From the NCBI GenBank assembly GCA_026126105.1, contig JAHCJV010000004.1, forward strand, positions 1-64,000: a stretch of DNA of 64,000 nucleotides, read 5' to 3'. Positions within the stretch are counted from its first letter, which is position 1. Each line of letters opens with the position of its first letter. Shown piece after piece: positions 1 to 9,000 of the stretch. This DNA is from Enhydrobacter sp. (GTDB lineage Bacteria; Pseudomonadota; Alphaproteobacteria; Reyranellales; Reyranellaceae). Below the pieces are notes generated by a model, which worked only from the letters and a program-made list of their open reading frames with translations, was not told the origin of the DNA and did not search any database. The position numbers and the translations under genes were made by a program.

Positions 1-18
1 CTGGGCTAGGCGCGCACC

Positions 19-1599
19 ATGTCACACACCCTCACTGCCGATCTCCTCGCCATCGGTCTCTTCGTGGTCGCCACCTTCGGCGTGCTGTGCGGCTTCCCGA
101 TCGCCTTCAGCCTGGCCGGCTTCTCGCTGTTCTTCGCGGCCGCCGGCTGGGCGCTCGGCGTGTTCGATCCCATCATCCTCACCAGCCTGCCGTCGCGCTA
201 TTTCGGCCTGATGACCAACGAGGTGCTGGTGGCGGTGCCTCTATTCATCTTCATGGGCGCGGTGCTCGAGCGCTCGAAGATCGCCGAGGCCCTGCTCGAG
301 ACGATGGGCCAGCTGTTCGGCACGATGCGCGGCGGGCTGGCGATATCGGTGGTGATCGTGGGCGCCCTGTTGGCAGCGTCGACCGGAGTCGTCGGCGCCA
401 CCGTGGTCACGATGGGGCTTCTCAGCCTGCCGGCGATGATGCGAGCCGGGTACAATCCGGGCCTCGCGACCGGCGTGATCTGCGCCTCGGGGACACTCGG
501 CCAGATCATTCCTCCATCGGTGATCCTGATATTCATCGGCGATCTCCTAATGGGAGCTAACCAGCTTGCGGCGCAGAAGACCGGAAAGGCGCTGGATCCG
601 GTCTCGGTCGGCGATCTGTTCGCCGGCGCATTCTTCCCGGGCATGCTCCTGGTCGGTCTGTATATCGTCTATATCCTGGTGCTCGCCATTGTGCGGCCGT
701 CGAGCTGCCCGGCGATGGTCATGGACGATGCCCAGCGCGCCTCGCTCGGCCGCCGTTTCGTGCGCGCCCTGATCCCTCCGCTGGTGCTGATCGTAGCGGT
801 GCTGGGCTCGATCCTGGGCGGCCTGGCCACGCCGACCGAGGCGGCGTCCATCGGCGCGATCGGCGCGCTGGTGCTCGCCGCCTTCAACCGCGCGCTCTCG
901 TTCCGCGTCCTGCTCGCCGTCATGCGCAATACGGCGGTCATCAGTGCCCTGGTGTTCGCCATCGTGCTCGGCGTCTCTGTGTTCTCGCTGGTGTTTCGCG
1001 GGTTGGGCGGTGAGCATCTCGTCGAGCAGATCCTGGTCGATGTGCCAGGCGGTGTCTTCGGCGCCGTCATGGCCGTGATGATCGTGATGTTCGTGCTGGG
1101 CTTCTTCATGGACACGATCGAGATCGTCCTGATCGTCGTTCCCATCACCGCGCCGGTGCTCATCGCCATGGGAGTCAACCCGGTGTGGCTCGGGGTGATG
1201 ATCGGCGTCAACCTGCAGACCGCTTTCCTCACGCCGCCGGTCGGCTTCGCGCTGTTCTACATGCGCGCCGTGGCGCCGGCTTCGATCACCACCGGCGACA
1301 TCTATCGCGGCATCATTCCGTTCGTCTGCCTGCAGGCGGTGGCAATCGCCTCCCTCTGGTTGATGCCGCAGCTCGCGACCTGGCTGCCCAAGCAGGTCTT
1401 CCCGGATGCGGTGCCTGCCGTCCGTTCAGACGGCAGCCAGCCCGGCTCGGTGCTCGACGACATCCTCAAGACTCCGTCGAGCAGGCCATCCCCGTCGGGC
1501 TCCGTCCTCGACCAGCTCCTCAACCAGCCGGCGTCGAACGCGCCACCGGCAAGCGACCCCATTCTCGATCGGTTGCAGGGGGCGCCGGGCACTCGCTGA
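19..1599 (+). CDS. TRAP transporter large permease (DctM family)
   Basis: The 526-residue protein is the large membrane subunit of a tripartite ATP-independent periplasmic transporter, which moves organic acids across the inner membrane using an ion gradient. Hydrophobic segments run from about residue 5 to 450. DctM-typical stretches such as ASGTLGQIIPPSVILI and MGVNPVWLGVMIGVN are visible. After about residue 460 there is an unusual hydrophilic tail of roughly 65 residues, rich in Ser, Pro and Asp, with three copies of an LD-x-x-L pattern. A stop codon at 7-9 just upstream could end a DctQ small subunit outside the window, but only two codons are visible. The cognate binding protein may be the convergent gene at 1663-2772. 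Confidence 0.93.
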   Translation: MSHTLTADLLAIGLFVVATFGVLCGFPIAFSLAGFSLFFAAAGWALGVFDPIILTSLPSRYFGLMTNEVLVAVPLFIFMGAVLERSKIAEALLETMGQLFGTMRGGLAISVVIVGALLAASTGVVGATVVTMGLLSLPAMMRAGYNPGLATGVICASGTLGQIIPPSVILIFIGDLLMGANQLAAQKTGKALDPVSVGDLFAGAFFPGMLLVGLYIVYILVLAIVRPSSCPAMVMDDAQRASLGRRFVRALIPPLVLIVAVLGSILGGLATPTEAASIGAIGALVLAAFNRALSFRVLLAVMRNTAVISALVFAIVLGVSVFSLVFRGLGGEHLVEQILVDVPGGVFGAVMAVMIVMFVLGFFMDTIEIVLIVVPITAPVLIAMGVNPVWLGVMIGVNLQTAFLTPPVGFALFYMRAVAPASITTGDIYRGIIPFVCLQAVAIASLWLMPQLATWLPKQVFPDAVPAVRSDGSQPGSVLDDILKTPSSRPSPSGSVLDQLLNQPASNAPPASDPILDRLQGAPGTR

Positions 1600-1612
1600 T
1601 GAGAACGACAAA

Positions 1613-1636
1613 GGGGCCGGCGTTTCCGCCGGCCCC
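1613..1636. terminator. Hairpin between convergent TRAP genes
   Basis: A perfect 10-bp inverted repeat (GGGGCCGGCG, loop TTTC, CGCCGGCCCC) lies in the 63-nt gap between the convergent TRAP permease and binding-protein genes. No clear T-run follows on either strand. It is placed to act as a shared bidirectional terminator, but this is inferred from position and stem strength only. Confidence 0.55.
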
Positions 1637-1662
1637 CTGTATCGTTGGAGGGTTGAGAGCCT

Positions 1663-2772
1663 TCAGGTGAAACGGAAGCCGATCAGGCGGGCATTGAGAT
1701 ACTCCTGCAGGCCGATGCGCGTCCAGGCCATCTGCTCGCGCTGGAACTTGTAGTAGGAGTCCAGGGTCTTCTTGGTGAGCGCATCGCCGCTGTCGCGCAG
1801 CTCCTTCAGGACGTCGCCCCAGGCTGCACCGTAGGCCTTGACGAAGTCGTCCGGAAGCTTCTTGAGCTGCACGTTGTGCTGCTTGATCAGCACTTCGAGC
1901 GCGCCCGCGTTGTTTGCGTCGTTTTCGGCCGTGAGCTGGCTGTGCTCATCGCCGCAGGCCCAGGCGAAGATTTGCTGGATGTCCTTGGGCAGCGACTCGT
2001 ACTTGGCCTTGTTGACGGTGATTTCATTCAGCGTCGCCGGTTCATGCATGCCCGGCCAGTAATAGTACTTCGTGACCTTGTAGAAGCCGGCTGCGAGGTC
2101 CTGCCATGGACCGACCCATTCGGTGGCATCGATGGCGCCGGACTGCAGGGCGCCAAAGATCTCTCCCACCGGCAGGTTGACGATCGTCGCGCCCAGCTTG
2201 CGCAACGCCTCGCCGCCGAGCCCCGGGATGCGCATCTTCAGCCCTTTGACGTCGTCTACCGACTTTATCTCCTTGTTGAACCAGCCGGCCATCTGCACGC
2301 TCGTCGAACCGGCATGAAAGCCCTTCAGGCCGAACTGGGCATAGGCCTCGTCCCACAACGCCTGACCGCCGCCATAGCGCAACCAGGCCACCGATTCGTT
2401 GTTGGTCATGCCGAACGGCACTGTGGTGTAGAGGCTGAGGATCTTGGCCTTGTTCTGCCAGTAATAGGGCGTGGAATGCATGCAATCGGCGGTGCCGCGC
2501 TGCACGGCATCGAATGCTTCGAACGCCGGCACCAGCTCCCCGGCGGCGAAGACCTTGATCGTGAGACGTCCGCCTGTCACCTCGCTGATGTTCTTGGCGA
2601 AGCGCTCCGCTGCGGTGCCGCCGCCCGGAAACATCTTCGGCCAACTCGTCACCATGCGCCATTCTTGGCGACCCTGGGAGATCGCAGGTGTCGCCACTGT
2701 CGTGACTGCGGCGGTTGCAGCGATGCCGCCCACCGCTGCCTTGGCGAACTTACGTCGCTGAATCTTTCCCAT
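1663..2772 (-). CDS. TRAP transporter substrate-binding protein (DctP/TakP-like)
   Basis: A 369-residue periplasmic solute-binding protein. The N-terminus has a twin-arginine signal (QRRKFAKAA, hydrophobic stretch, cleavage near ATPAIS), so Tat export is likely. The mature part carries the DctP pattern: TSWPKMFPGGG near the start, MRIPGLGG, and GAIDATEWVGPW about two thirds along. This resembles 2-oxoacid-binding TakP-type proteins, but the ligand cannot be read with certainty. It is convergent with the DctM gene rather than in an operon with it. Start chosen at the ATG that gives the complete Tat signal. Confidence 0.92.
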   Translation of the reverse strand: MGKIQRRKFAKAAVGGIAATAAVTTVATPAISQGRQEWRMVTSWPKMFPGGGTAAERFAKNISEVTGGRLTIKVFAAGELVPAFEAFDAVQRGTADCMHSTPYYWQNKAKILSLYTTVPFGMTNNESVAWLRYGGGQALWDEAYAQFGLKGFHAGSTSVQMAGWFNKEIKSVDDVKGLKMRIPGLGGEALRKLGATIVNLPVGEIFGALQSGAIDATEWVGPWQDLAAGFYKVTKYYYWPGMHEPATLNEITVNKAKYESLPKDIQQIFAWACGDEHSQLTAENDANNAGALEVLIKQHNVQLKKLPDDFVKAYGAAWGDVLKELRDSGDALTKKTLDSYYKFQREQMAWTRIGLQEYLNARLIGFRFT

Positions 2773-2968
2773 TTTCCGTCCTTCCCTGTTCGAAGCGCCG
2801 TTAGTCGGAGCTTGCGATGTTTCTGATTTGACTGCGGCAGTGCGCCGGACAGCTGCTCAGGATGCTACAGACCGGATTGCGGCCTTGTCAAAGCAGTGCA
2901 CCTGCACAATCAAGGTGCGCAGGGTTTCCGAAGACCGCCCGCCGCCGATTGGCTGTGCAGGATGGAAC

Positions 2969-4627
2969 CTAAAGCGCGGGCAATCCGGGCGGTGGACGCC
3001 GCGCGTTCGAGACCTGCTCGTAAGCGTAGGCGAGCCGCAGCAGCTTGGCCTCGCTCCAGGCGCGGCCAGCGAAGGTGATGCCGAGCGGATAGTCTAGCGT
3101 CTCCGTGCCACCGACGCCGCTGATGAAACCGCCCGGGACCTGCACGCTTGGATAGCCCGCCTTGGCCGCGATCGACGCGCCGGCAGTGCCCGGGAACACA
3201 ACCGCGTCTAGCCGATGCCCAGCCATATAGGCATCGAGGCCGCGGTCCCTGGCGGCGAGCAGATCCATCGCGCGTGCCGAACGGTACTCGAGCTCCGACA
3301 GGTCGCCCCGCGTCGCCTGCGACGCGAGGAAGAGGTCTTGCCCGAATCGCAGTGCCCTGTCGGCGTTGGCCTCATTGAACGCGATCACGTCGGCCATGGT
3401 CTTGATGTCGCTGCCGATGGCCCAATCGCGCAGATAAAGATCGAGATCGTGTTTCAGCTCGTAAAGGAAGACGATCGACGCGCTCCCGGGATTTCCCTTG
3501 TTCCTGCTGAACGGGTTGCGGTTGAGAACGGCCATGTTCGTGCCCGGACCGCCGATCCAGCCGGCGGCGGGGATGCTGGCACGCACCAGGAGAGCGCCGG
3601 CGTCCTGCAGGACCTCGAGCGCCTGCGCCATGACGGCCTTCGCGCGCGCCGAGAGTCTGCCGTAGAAAGGATCGTTGAGCGGATCGGCAGGATCGCTCGG
3701 CACGCCGATGCGCGCGCCTTTCAGCCCATCCTTGTCGAGTGCCGACGTGTAGTCGTCCGGCCGCTGCAATGCCTCGGTGACGGGATCGAGGGGATCTCGG
3801 GCAGCGAGTACGTTGAGCAGGATTGCCGCATCGCGCACGGTACGGGTGAGGGGACCCGCCGTATCCTGGCTGTGCGCAATCGGGATGATGCCGGCCCGGC
3901 TGATCAGCCCGACCGTTGGCTTGACCGTGACCACGCCATTCTGCGTCGCCGGGCTGAGTAGCGAACCCGATGTCTCGGTGCCGATCGCCGCGGCGCACAG
4001 GCCGGCGGCGACGGCGACGGCCGAGCCGGCGCTCGATCCGCCGGGGGCGACGACCGGGATGCCGCGATCGTCGAGCAAGGCCGGCGCATAAGGATTCTTT
4101 ACCTGGCCGCCCAGCGAACTGTAACCCGACGGCATTTCGACCGCGAGGATGTTGGCGAATTCCGTCAGGTTTGCCTTGCCGAGAATGACCGCGCCCGCCT
4201 CGCGCAGCAGCTTGACCACGGTCGCGTCGTTCCTGGCGCGCGCCGTCGCGAGAGCAAGCGAGCCCGCGGTCGTATGCTGCCTGTCGTCCGTGGCGATATT
4301 GTCCTTCACCAGGATTGGAACGCCGGCCAGCGGCTGCCGCGTCGAAGGCTTCACGCCGTCGAAGCCGCCTGCAATCGCGAGGGCGTCGGGATTGACCTCG
4401 CGCACGGAATTGAGTGCCGAACCGCCGCGGTCGTAGGCCTCGATGCGTGCGAGATAGGCTCGCGTCAGGGTGCTGGAGATGATCCTGCCGTCCGACAGCG
4501 CCTGGATAAGCTCGGTGAGCGCGGCGTTGTCGGCCGCGATGTCCGATTGCGCTCTCGCGCGCCCCGACGCCACCGCCGCGATCGCCACTGGGATCGCGGC
4601 GAGGTCGCGGCGGGTTGGCTTCACCAT
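2969..4627 (-). CDS. Exported amidase (amidase signature family)
   Basis: A 552-residue amidase-signature hydrolase that should cleave a C-N amide bond through a Ser-cisSer-Lys triad. The residues are visible: Lys108 in ILVKDNI, Ser198 in PGGSSAGS, and Ser222 in [10 protein letters not shown], with the family's 24-residue Ser-Ser spacing. The N-terminus ([23 protein letters not shown]) looks like a Tat signal, so the enzyme probably acts in the periplasm, unlike GatA. It follows the TRAP binding-protein gene's 5' side on the same strand with a 196-nt gap. A link between amide hydrolysis outside and acid uptake by the TRAP system is possible but inferred. Substrate unknown. Confidence 0.9.
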   Translation of the reverse strand: MVKPTRRDLAAIPVAIAAVASGRARAQSDIAADNAALTELIQALSDGRIISSTLTRAYLARIEAYDRGGSALNSVREVNPDALAIAGGFDGVKPSTRQPLAGVPILVKDNIATDDRQHTTAGSLALATARARNDATVVKLLREAGAVILGKANLTEFANILAVEMPSGYSSLGGQVKNPYAPALLDDRGIPVVAPGGSSAGSAVAVAAGLCAAAIGTETSGSLLSPATQNGVVTVKPTVGLISRAGIIPIAHSQDTAGPLTRTVRDAAILLNVLAARDPLDPVTEALQRPDDYTSALDKDGLKGARIGVPSDPADPLNDPFYGRLSARAKAVMAQALEVLQDAGALLVRASIPAAGWIGGPGTNMAVLNRNPFSRNKGNPGSASIVFLYELKHDLDLYLRDWAIGSDIKTMADVIAFNEANADRALRFGQDLFLASQATRGDLSELEYRSARAMDLLAARDRGLDAYMAGHRLDAVVFPGTAGASIAAKAGYPSVQVPGGFISGVGGTETLDYPLGITFAGRAWSEAKLLRLAYAYEQVSNARRPPPGLPAL

Positions 4628-4651
4628 GTTGCTCTCCGGCAGGCTAACGGT

Positions 4652-5059
4652 TCACTGAAGTCCGAAGGCGTGCTTCTTGAGTTCATCGAGCGGCACGACC
4701 TGCAGGGTCACGGCATGCGTGGCCTCGAGCACGACCTGCGGGGCGGCGCCGGCATCGAGCGCCTCCTTCCAGCGCGCGGCGCACAGGCACCAGCGGTCGC
4801 CGGGCTTGAGCCCGGCAAAGCCATATTGCGGCATCGCGGTGCTCAGGTCGTTGCCGGCCGCCTTGGAGAAGGCGAGGAACTCCGCGCTCATGACCGCGCA
4901 AACGGTATGCACGCCGTGGTCCTCGCGGCCGGTGTTGCAGCAGCCGTCCCGGTAGAAGCCGGTCAGCGGCTCCGCCGAGCAGATCTGCAGGGCACCGCCC
5001 AACACATTGATGGCAGGTGCACGCCCGGGGCGGCCCTGTTCCGGTGTCTGATCGAACAT
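4652..5059 (-). CDS. DUF2237 family protein
   Basis: A 135-residue protein matching the DUF2237 family over its full length. Characteristic segments are NVLGGALQICS, PLTGFYRDGCCNTG, HTVCAVM, FLAFSKAAGNDLSTAMP and PGDRWCLCAARWKEA, with several conserved Cys residues. The family's function is not established; the cysteines suggest metal binding, which is inference. It lies 24 nt upstream of the exported amidase on the same strand, so the two may be cotranscribed. Confidence 0.9.
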   Translation of the reverse strand: MFDQTPEQGRPGRAPAINVLGGALQICSAEPLTGFYRDGCCNTGREDHGVHTVCAVMSAEFLAFSKAAGNDLSTAMPQYGFAGLKPGDRWCLCAARWKEALDAGAAPQVVLEATHAVTLQVVPLDELKKHAFGLQ

Positions 5060-5140
5060 GGCTTACTGTAGCACCCGGAGTTAGGGCTTTCGAGGCGCGC
5101 CGCCCGCTGGTAGAAAGCGCCGCGTCATCGAGCGGTTCGG

Positions 5141-5217
<77 letters not shown>

Positions 5218-5245
5218 TCGCCGGTGGGCAGGAGAGTGGAGTCCG

Positions 5246-5548
5246 ATGAAGGTTCGCATCTTCAAGCCGGCCAAGACGGCCATGCAGTCCGGCATCGCCA
5301 AGACCAAGGAATGGCTGCTGGAAAGTGAGCCTGCGCCGAAGTTCGTCGATCCGTTGATGGGCTGGACCGGCTCGCGCGACACAATGCAGCAGGTTCAGCT
5401 CTGGTTTCCCACGCTTGACGAGGCCAAGGCGCACGCCGAGAAGAACGGCTGGCAATTTACCGTCGAGATGCCGCACAGCCGCCCGGTGAGACCAAAGGCT
5501 TATGCCGACAATTTCGCCTTCAACCGCGTCGGCCGCTGGACGCACTGA
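5246..5548 (+). CDS. NDUFS4-like respiratory complex I protein
   Basis: A 100-residue protein of the ETC complex I conserved-region family, the alphaproteobacterial relative of the mitochondrial 18-kDa subunit NDUFS4, thought to be an accessory subunit of NADH:quinone oxidoreductase. Family features are the start MKVRIFKPAKTAMQSG, the block KEWLLE, the motif DPLMGWTGSRD, and the C-terminal SRPVRPKAYADNF. The open frame extends upstream into the tRNA-Pro gene. The ATG at 5246, preceded by GGAGAGTGG, gives the usual family N-terminus. It sits alone between two tRNA genes. Confidence 0.93.
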   Translation: MKVRIFKPAKTAMQSGIAKTKEWLLESEPAPKFVDPLMGWTGSRDTMQQVQLWFPTLDEAKAHAEKNGWQFTVEMPHSRPVRPKAYADNFAFNRVGRWTH

Positions 5549-5555
5549 AGAGATT

Positions 5556-5632
5556 GACCCCGTAGCTCAACCGGATAGAGCACCTGCCTTCTAAGCAGGA
5601 TGTTGCGTGTTCGAGTCACGCCGGGGTCGCCA
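5556..5632 (+). tRNA. tRNA-Arg (TCT)
   Basis: A 77-nt cloverleaf with encoded CCA. The acceptor arms GACCCCG (5556-5562) and CGGGGTC (5622-5628) pair. The anticodon stem CCTGC/GCAGG encloses CTTCTAA with anticodon TCT at 5590-5592. The gene begins 7 nt after the NDUFS4-like gene. Confidence 0.97.
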
Positions 5633-5651
5633 TTCCCACTGAAGGGAAGTC

Positions 5652-6644
5652 GTGGGCCGCAAACTACTTCTGCTGATTGCGCTGCTGGCAACCCTCGTCG
5701 TCCTGGGCTGCTGGGACAATCGGCAGTCGATTCAGCATGTGCTCGACAAGGGGTATGCGACGACCGCTCAAGTCATCGGCGCGCAGTACCAACGCAACAT
5801 GCCGATTGCGGCCGACGGCTGGCGGCCGCGCTTCGTCGAGCAGGAGCTGTCGGTCGATCTGCGCTGGCAGGGCAAGGACGGCAAGCCGCGCGAATTCCGC
5901 AAGGTGCCGATCTCGGAGGCCCTCGCGCGCAGCATCGTGAACGGCGACCAGGTACGGCTGGTAACGCTTCCGGTGAAGGTGATCGACGACGAGAGCGCCG
6001 TTCCCGTGATAACCGCCGATGCATCGGCAAGGCTCGAGTCTCTGCAATCGTGGCTGACGGCGGCGGGTTACGTCGCGCTTGCGTCCTGGGCGGGCTTTGC
6101 CGCGCTCACCTTGCTCCAGGGCCGTGGCCACCCCGTCACGGCGATGGCAGGCTCCGCGCCCCGCGTGGTCCCTCCAGTGCGCACCCTGATCGGGCTTGCG
6201 GCACTCGTGGTCGGGGGTTTTCTCACGTTCAGCGCCTGGACGGGCGGACGTTCGGTCGACGCGATCTCCTTGGGTGGAAGCGAGGTCACGGCCGAGATCG
6301 TCGATGCCACCGTTGTGCCGGCCAAGGACGGCAACAAGGCTTCGTATGCCGTTCGGCTCGCCTGGAAGGACGGGCAGGGATCGGTCCACCACTTCGGTCC
6401 GATTCCGGTCACCGAAGCCTTCTGGACCCGTATCACCCGGGATGGCCAGCTTGTCGTCCGGCAAACCCCCATTCGCTACCGTCAAGACGATCCTCAGCCG
6501 CGGCCGCTGATCGTCGACGATGCGCCCGAACGGCAATGGTGGACGCAGGCCGCGATGGTTGCAGGCCTTGGCCTCCTGGTCCTCGGCAGTGCTTTGCTGG
6601 TTTCCGGAATGCGTGCTTTGCGGAACGAACCCCTAAAAAGATAA
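5652..6644 (+). CDS. Membrane protein with duplicated DUF3592-like domain
   Basis: A 330-residue protein of uncertain function. It has an N-terminal hydrophobic segment (residues 4-19) and further transmembrane segments near residues 135-150, 175-190 and 300-318. Two extramembrane domains look like repeats of one another. One (about 24-120) has TAQVIGAQYQR, VDLRWQGKDGKPREFRKVPIS and VRLVTLPV. The other (about 200-290) has TAEIVDATVV, VRLAWKDGQGSVHHFGPIPV and LVVRQTPI. The layout recalls DUF3592 proteins. The GTG start at 5652 is supported by GAAGGGAAG just upstream. Confidence 0.75.
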   Translation: MGRKLLLLIALLATLVVLGCWDNRQSIQHVLDKGYATTAQVIGAQYQRNMPIAADGWRPRFVEQELSVDLRWQGKDGKPREFRKVPISEALARSIVNGDQVRLVTLPVKVIDDESAVPVITADASARLESLQSWLTAAGYVALASWAGFAALTLLQGRGHPVTAMAGSAPRVVPPVRTLIGLAALVVGGFLTFSAWTGGRSVDAISLGGSEVTAEIVDATVVPAKDGNKASYAVRLAWKDGQGSVHHFGPIPVTEAFWTRITRDGQLVVRQTPIRYRQDDPQPRPLIVDDAPERQWWTQAAMVAGLGLLVLGSALLVSGMRALRNEPLKR

Positions 6645-6677
6645 TGCGACGTATTCGCATCTGATCTATTCAGATGC
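6644..6677. promoter_or_regulatory. Overlapping palindromes upstream of siderophore receptor
   Basis: Two perfect inverted repeats overlap: ATGCGA-CGTAT-TCGCAT at 6644-6660, and GCATCTGA-TCTAT-TCAGATGC at 6657-6677. Another TTCGCA half-site follows at 6683-6688. They lie about 60-90 nt before the start of a TonB-dependent siderophore receptor. Position and symmetry suggest an operator for an iron regulator (Fur- or Irr-type). The identity of the regulator is inferred. Confidence 0.5.
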
Positions 6678-6693
6678 TAATAATTCGCAGTTG

Positions 6694-6713
6694 CCGCCTC
6701 ACGGTCGAGGCGG
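6694..6713 (+). promoter_or_regulatory. Leader hairpin before receptor gene
   Basis: A perfect 7-bp inverted repeat CCGCCTC-ACGGTC-GAGGCGG ends 8 nt before the ribosome-binding site AGGGGAAG of the receptor gene. It could be a leader hairpin affecting translation, or a weak terminator for the upstream gene. Neither is shown by the sequence. Confidence 0.35.
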
Positions 6714-6733
6714 AATAATAAGGGGAAGTACCT

Positions 6734-8983
6734 GTGAAGCGTCGTCTGCCTATGAAGACTGCCATGGTCGGCCTGCTTGTCGGACCGGCTGCGATGGCCC
6801 AGCAAACACCCGCCGAGCAGACGCCAGGCACCCCCGATCCAGCTACCGCCCAAGCCCAGCCGGGCGTTCCCACGACACCCGCGACCACCTTGACGCCGAT
6901 CACCGTCACCGGAAGCCGGCCAAGCGAGGACTTCGCCCCACCGCCGGCCTCGATCAATCGTCTGGGCGGCGAGATCCGCGACATCCCCCAATCGATCGTC
7001 ATCATCAACAAAGCGCTGATGGAGTCGCAGGGCGCGACCTCGTTCCAGAGCGCGATTCGCAACACGCCCGGTGTGACGCTCGGCGCGGCTGAAGGCGGCA
7101 ATATCGGCAACAACGTCAACCTCAACGGCTTTTCGGCGCGCACCGACATCTATCTCGACGGCATGCGCGACCGCGGCCAGTACTATCGCGACACCTTCGC
7201 CCTGGAGCAGATCGAGATCCTGATGGGCCCGTCGTCAATGCTGTTCGGCCGCGGCTCCACAGGCGGCGTGATCAACCAGGTGATGAAGAAGCCGTCGCTC
7301 AACAAGGCGATAGAGCTGTCAGGGCAGGCGACGACCAACGGCCTGACTCGTTTCACCGCCGACGTGAACCAGCCGATGGACACCGATTCCGCCGCCCGCG
7401 TGAACGTGATGTTCCAGCGCGGCAAGGCGTCCACGCGCGACCTCACCGACGTGCTCGATTTCGGCATCGCCCCTACGGTCAAGTTCGGGATCGGCACGCC
7501 GACGGAGATCACCCTGTCGGCGCTCTTGCAGCACAATCACGACAACGTCGACTACGGCTTTCCGCACTACAACGGGTATCTGTTCCAGCCGGCACGCAAC
7601 ACCAACTACGGGCTGTCCGACGACTACACCAACAGCGACCACATAATGCTGAACGCGACGGTCGACCACAAATTCAACAAGAATTTGAGTCTGCGCAACC
7701 AGAGCCAATTCAGCTGGGTCAACACCGACGTGCGCCAGACTTCTGGCGCCGCCGTCGGAGTGCTCAGCGGGACCTGGAACTTCGTGGCGACCCCCTTCGG
7801 ATCCAACAATCCGTCGAATCTCTTCGTTCGCCAGATCAGTCGCGACCGAAACATCAACGACATCACCGTGACGAACCAGACCGAGCTGACGGCCAAGTTC
7901 GATACCGGTCCGCTGTCTCACAATCTGCTTGTCGGATTCGAGGTCGATTACGACAGCTACACGAACAAGGCCTATTCACGCCGGGGCTTCTGCAACGGCA
8001 ACGCTCTGCCGGCCGGCCAGATCAACTGTGTGCCGGCCGCTTACACCACCGGCTATACCAACAATCTTCAGGAGATCCCCGGCAACTACGCCACCGGCCA
8101 AGCCTGGGACTTTGCGCCCTATATCAACGACACGATCCAGGTCATTCCAGAGGTCAAGCTGGTCGGCGGCCTGCGGCTCGACAATTACTGGGCCCAGATC
8201 GGGAACTCGATCAACCTCTACACCGTGCCCGCCAGCACGGCCGCGCCGTACATGCAGCAGAATGTAAACTTCCTGAGCGTCCGTGGCGGCGTGTTATTTC
8301 AGCCCGACAAGGTGCAGAGCTACTATTTCTCGTACAGCACCTCCTTCAATCCCTCGCTCGAGCAGCTCGTCTCGACGACAGGCTCCAAGGATCCGCTGCC
8401 GCCGGAGAACAACGAGGCGTTCGAGCTCGGCGCCAAGTACGACTTCTTCAACGGTGGTCTCTCGCTCACCGGCGCGCTGTTCCAGATCACCAAGAACAAC
8501 GCGCGCTCGCAGAACTTTGACGGCACCTATTCCGCCACCGGGCAGGTGCGTGTCAAAGGCGTCCGCACCGGAATTGCGGGGCGCATCACGCCGGAATGGC
8601 AGGTTTGGGGCGGCTACACGTATCTCGACGCGCGCATCCTCAACGGTACCGCCGCCAACACCACCGGCAACACGCCGCTCAATACGCCGGCCAATTCGGC
8701 GACGCTGTGGACGACCTATACCTTCGACAACAAATGGGAAATCGGCGGCGGCCCGACCTATCAGGGACTGCGCTATGCCAACAACACAAACACCGTGATC
8801 GTGCCGGCCTACATCCGGTTCGATGCGACGGCGGCGTACAAGATGGAGAGGTACGACGTTCGCCTGAACGTGTTCAACCTGACGAACACCTACTACTTCG
8901 AGCAGGTCGCGGCCTCGGACGGCGGGCGCGGCGTGCCGGGGTCGGGCCTCACGGCGATGCTCACCTTGAATTACCGCATGTAG
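6734..8983 (+). CDS. TonB-dependent siderophore receptor
   Basis: A 749-residue outer-membrane receptor importing ferric siderophores with energy from TonB. It has a short signal peptide ending near AMAQQ, a candidate TonB box around TPITVTG, a plug domain (DIPQSIVIINKALM, RNTPGVTLGAAEGG, GFSARTDIYLDGMRD, GPSSMLFGRGSTGGVINQV) and a 22-strand-type barrel up to the C-terminal MLTLNYRM. The plug sequence and the neighbouring PiuC-type hydroxylase fit the catecholate (Fiu-like) receptor class. The GTG start at 6734 has AGGGGAAG six nt upstream; an ATG at 6752 is an alternative. It heads an operon with its own tonB-exbB-exbD. Confidence 0.95.
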   Translation: MKRRLPMKTAMVGLLVGPAAMAQQTPAEQTPGTPDPATAQAQPGVPTTPATTLTPITVTGSRPSEDFAPPPASINRLGGEIRDIPQSIVIINKALMESQGATSFQSAIRNTPGVTLGAAEGGNIGNNVNLNGFSARTDIYLDGMRDRGQYYRDTFALEQIEILMGPSSMLFGRGSTGGVINQVMKKPSLNKAIELSGQATTNGLTRFTADVNQPMDTDSAARVNVMFQRGKASTRDLTDVLDFGIAPTVKFGIGTPTEITLSALLQHNHDNVDYGFPHYNGYLFQPARNTNYGLSDDYTNSDHIMLNATVDHKFNKNLSLRNQSQFSWVNTDVRQTSGAAVGVLSGTWNFVATPFGSNNPSNLFVRQISRDRNINDITVTNQTELTAKFDTGPLSHNLLVGFEVDYDSYTNKAYSRRGFCNGNALPAGQINCVPAAYTTGYTNNLQEIPGNYATGQAWDFAPYINDTIQVIPEVKLVGGLRLDNYWAQIGNSINLYTVPASTAAPYMQQNVNFLSVRGGVLFQPDKVQSYYFSYSTSFNPSLEQLVSTTGSKDPLPPENNEAFELGAKYDFFNGGLSLTGALFQITKNNARSQNFDGTYSATGQVRVKGVRTGIAGRITPEWQVWGGYTYLDARILNGTAANTTGNTPLNTPANSATLWTTYTFDNKWEIGGGPTYQGLRYANNTNTVIVPAYIRFDATAAYKMERYDVRLNVFNLTNTYYFEQVAASDGGRGVPGSGLTAMLTLNYRM

Positions 8984-9000
8984 GCAGGACCCGCCGGCCC

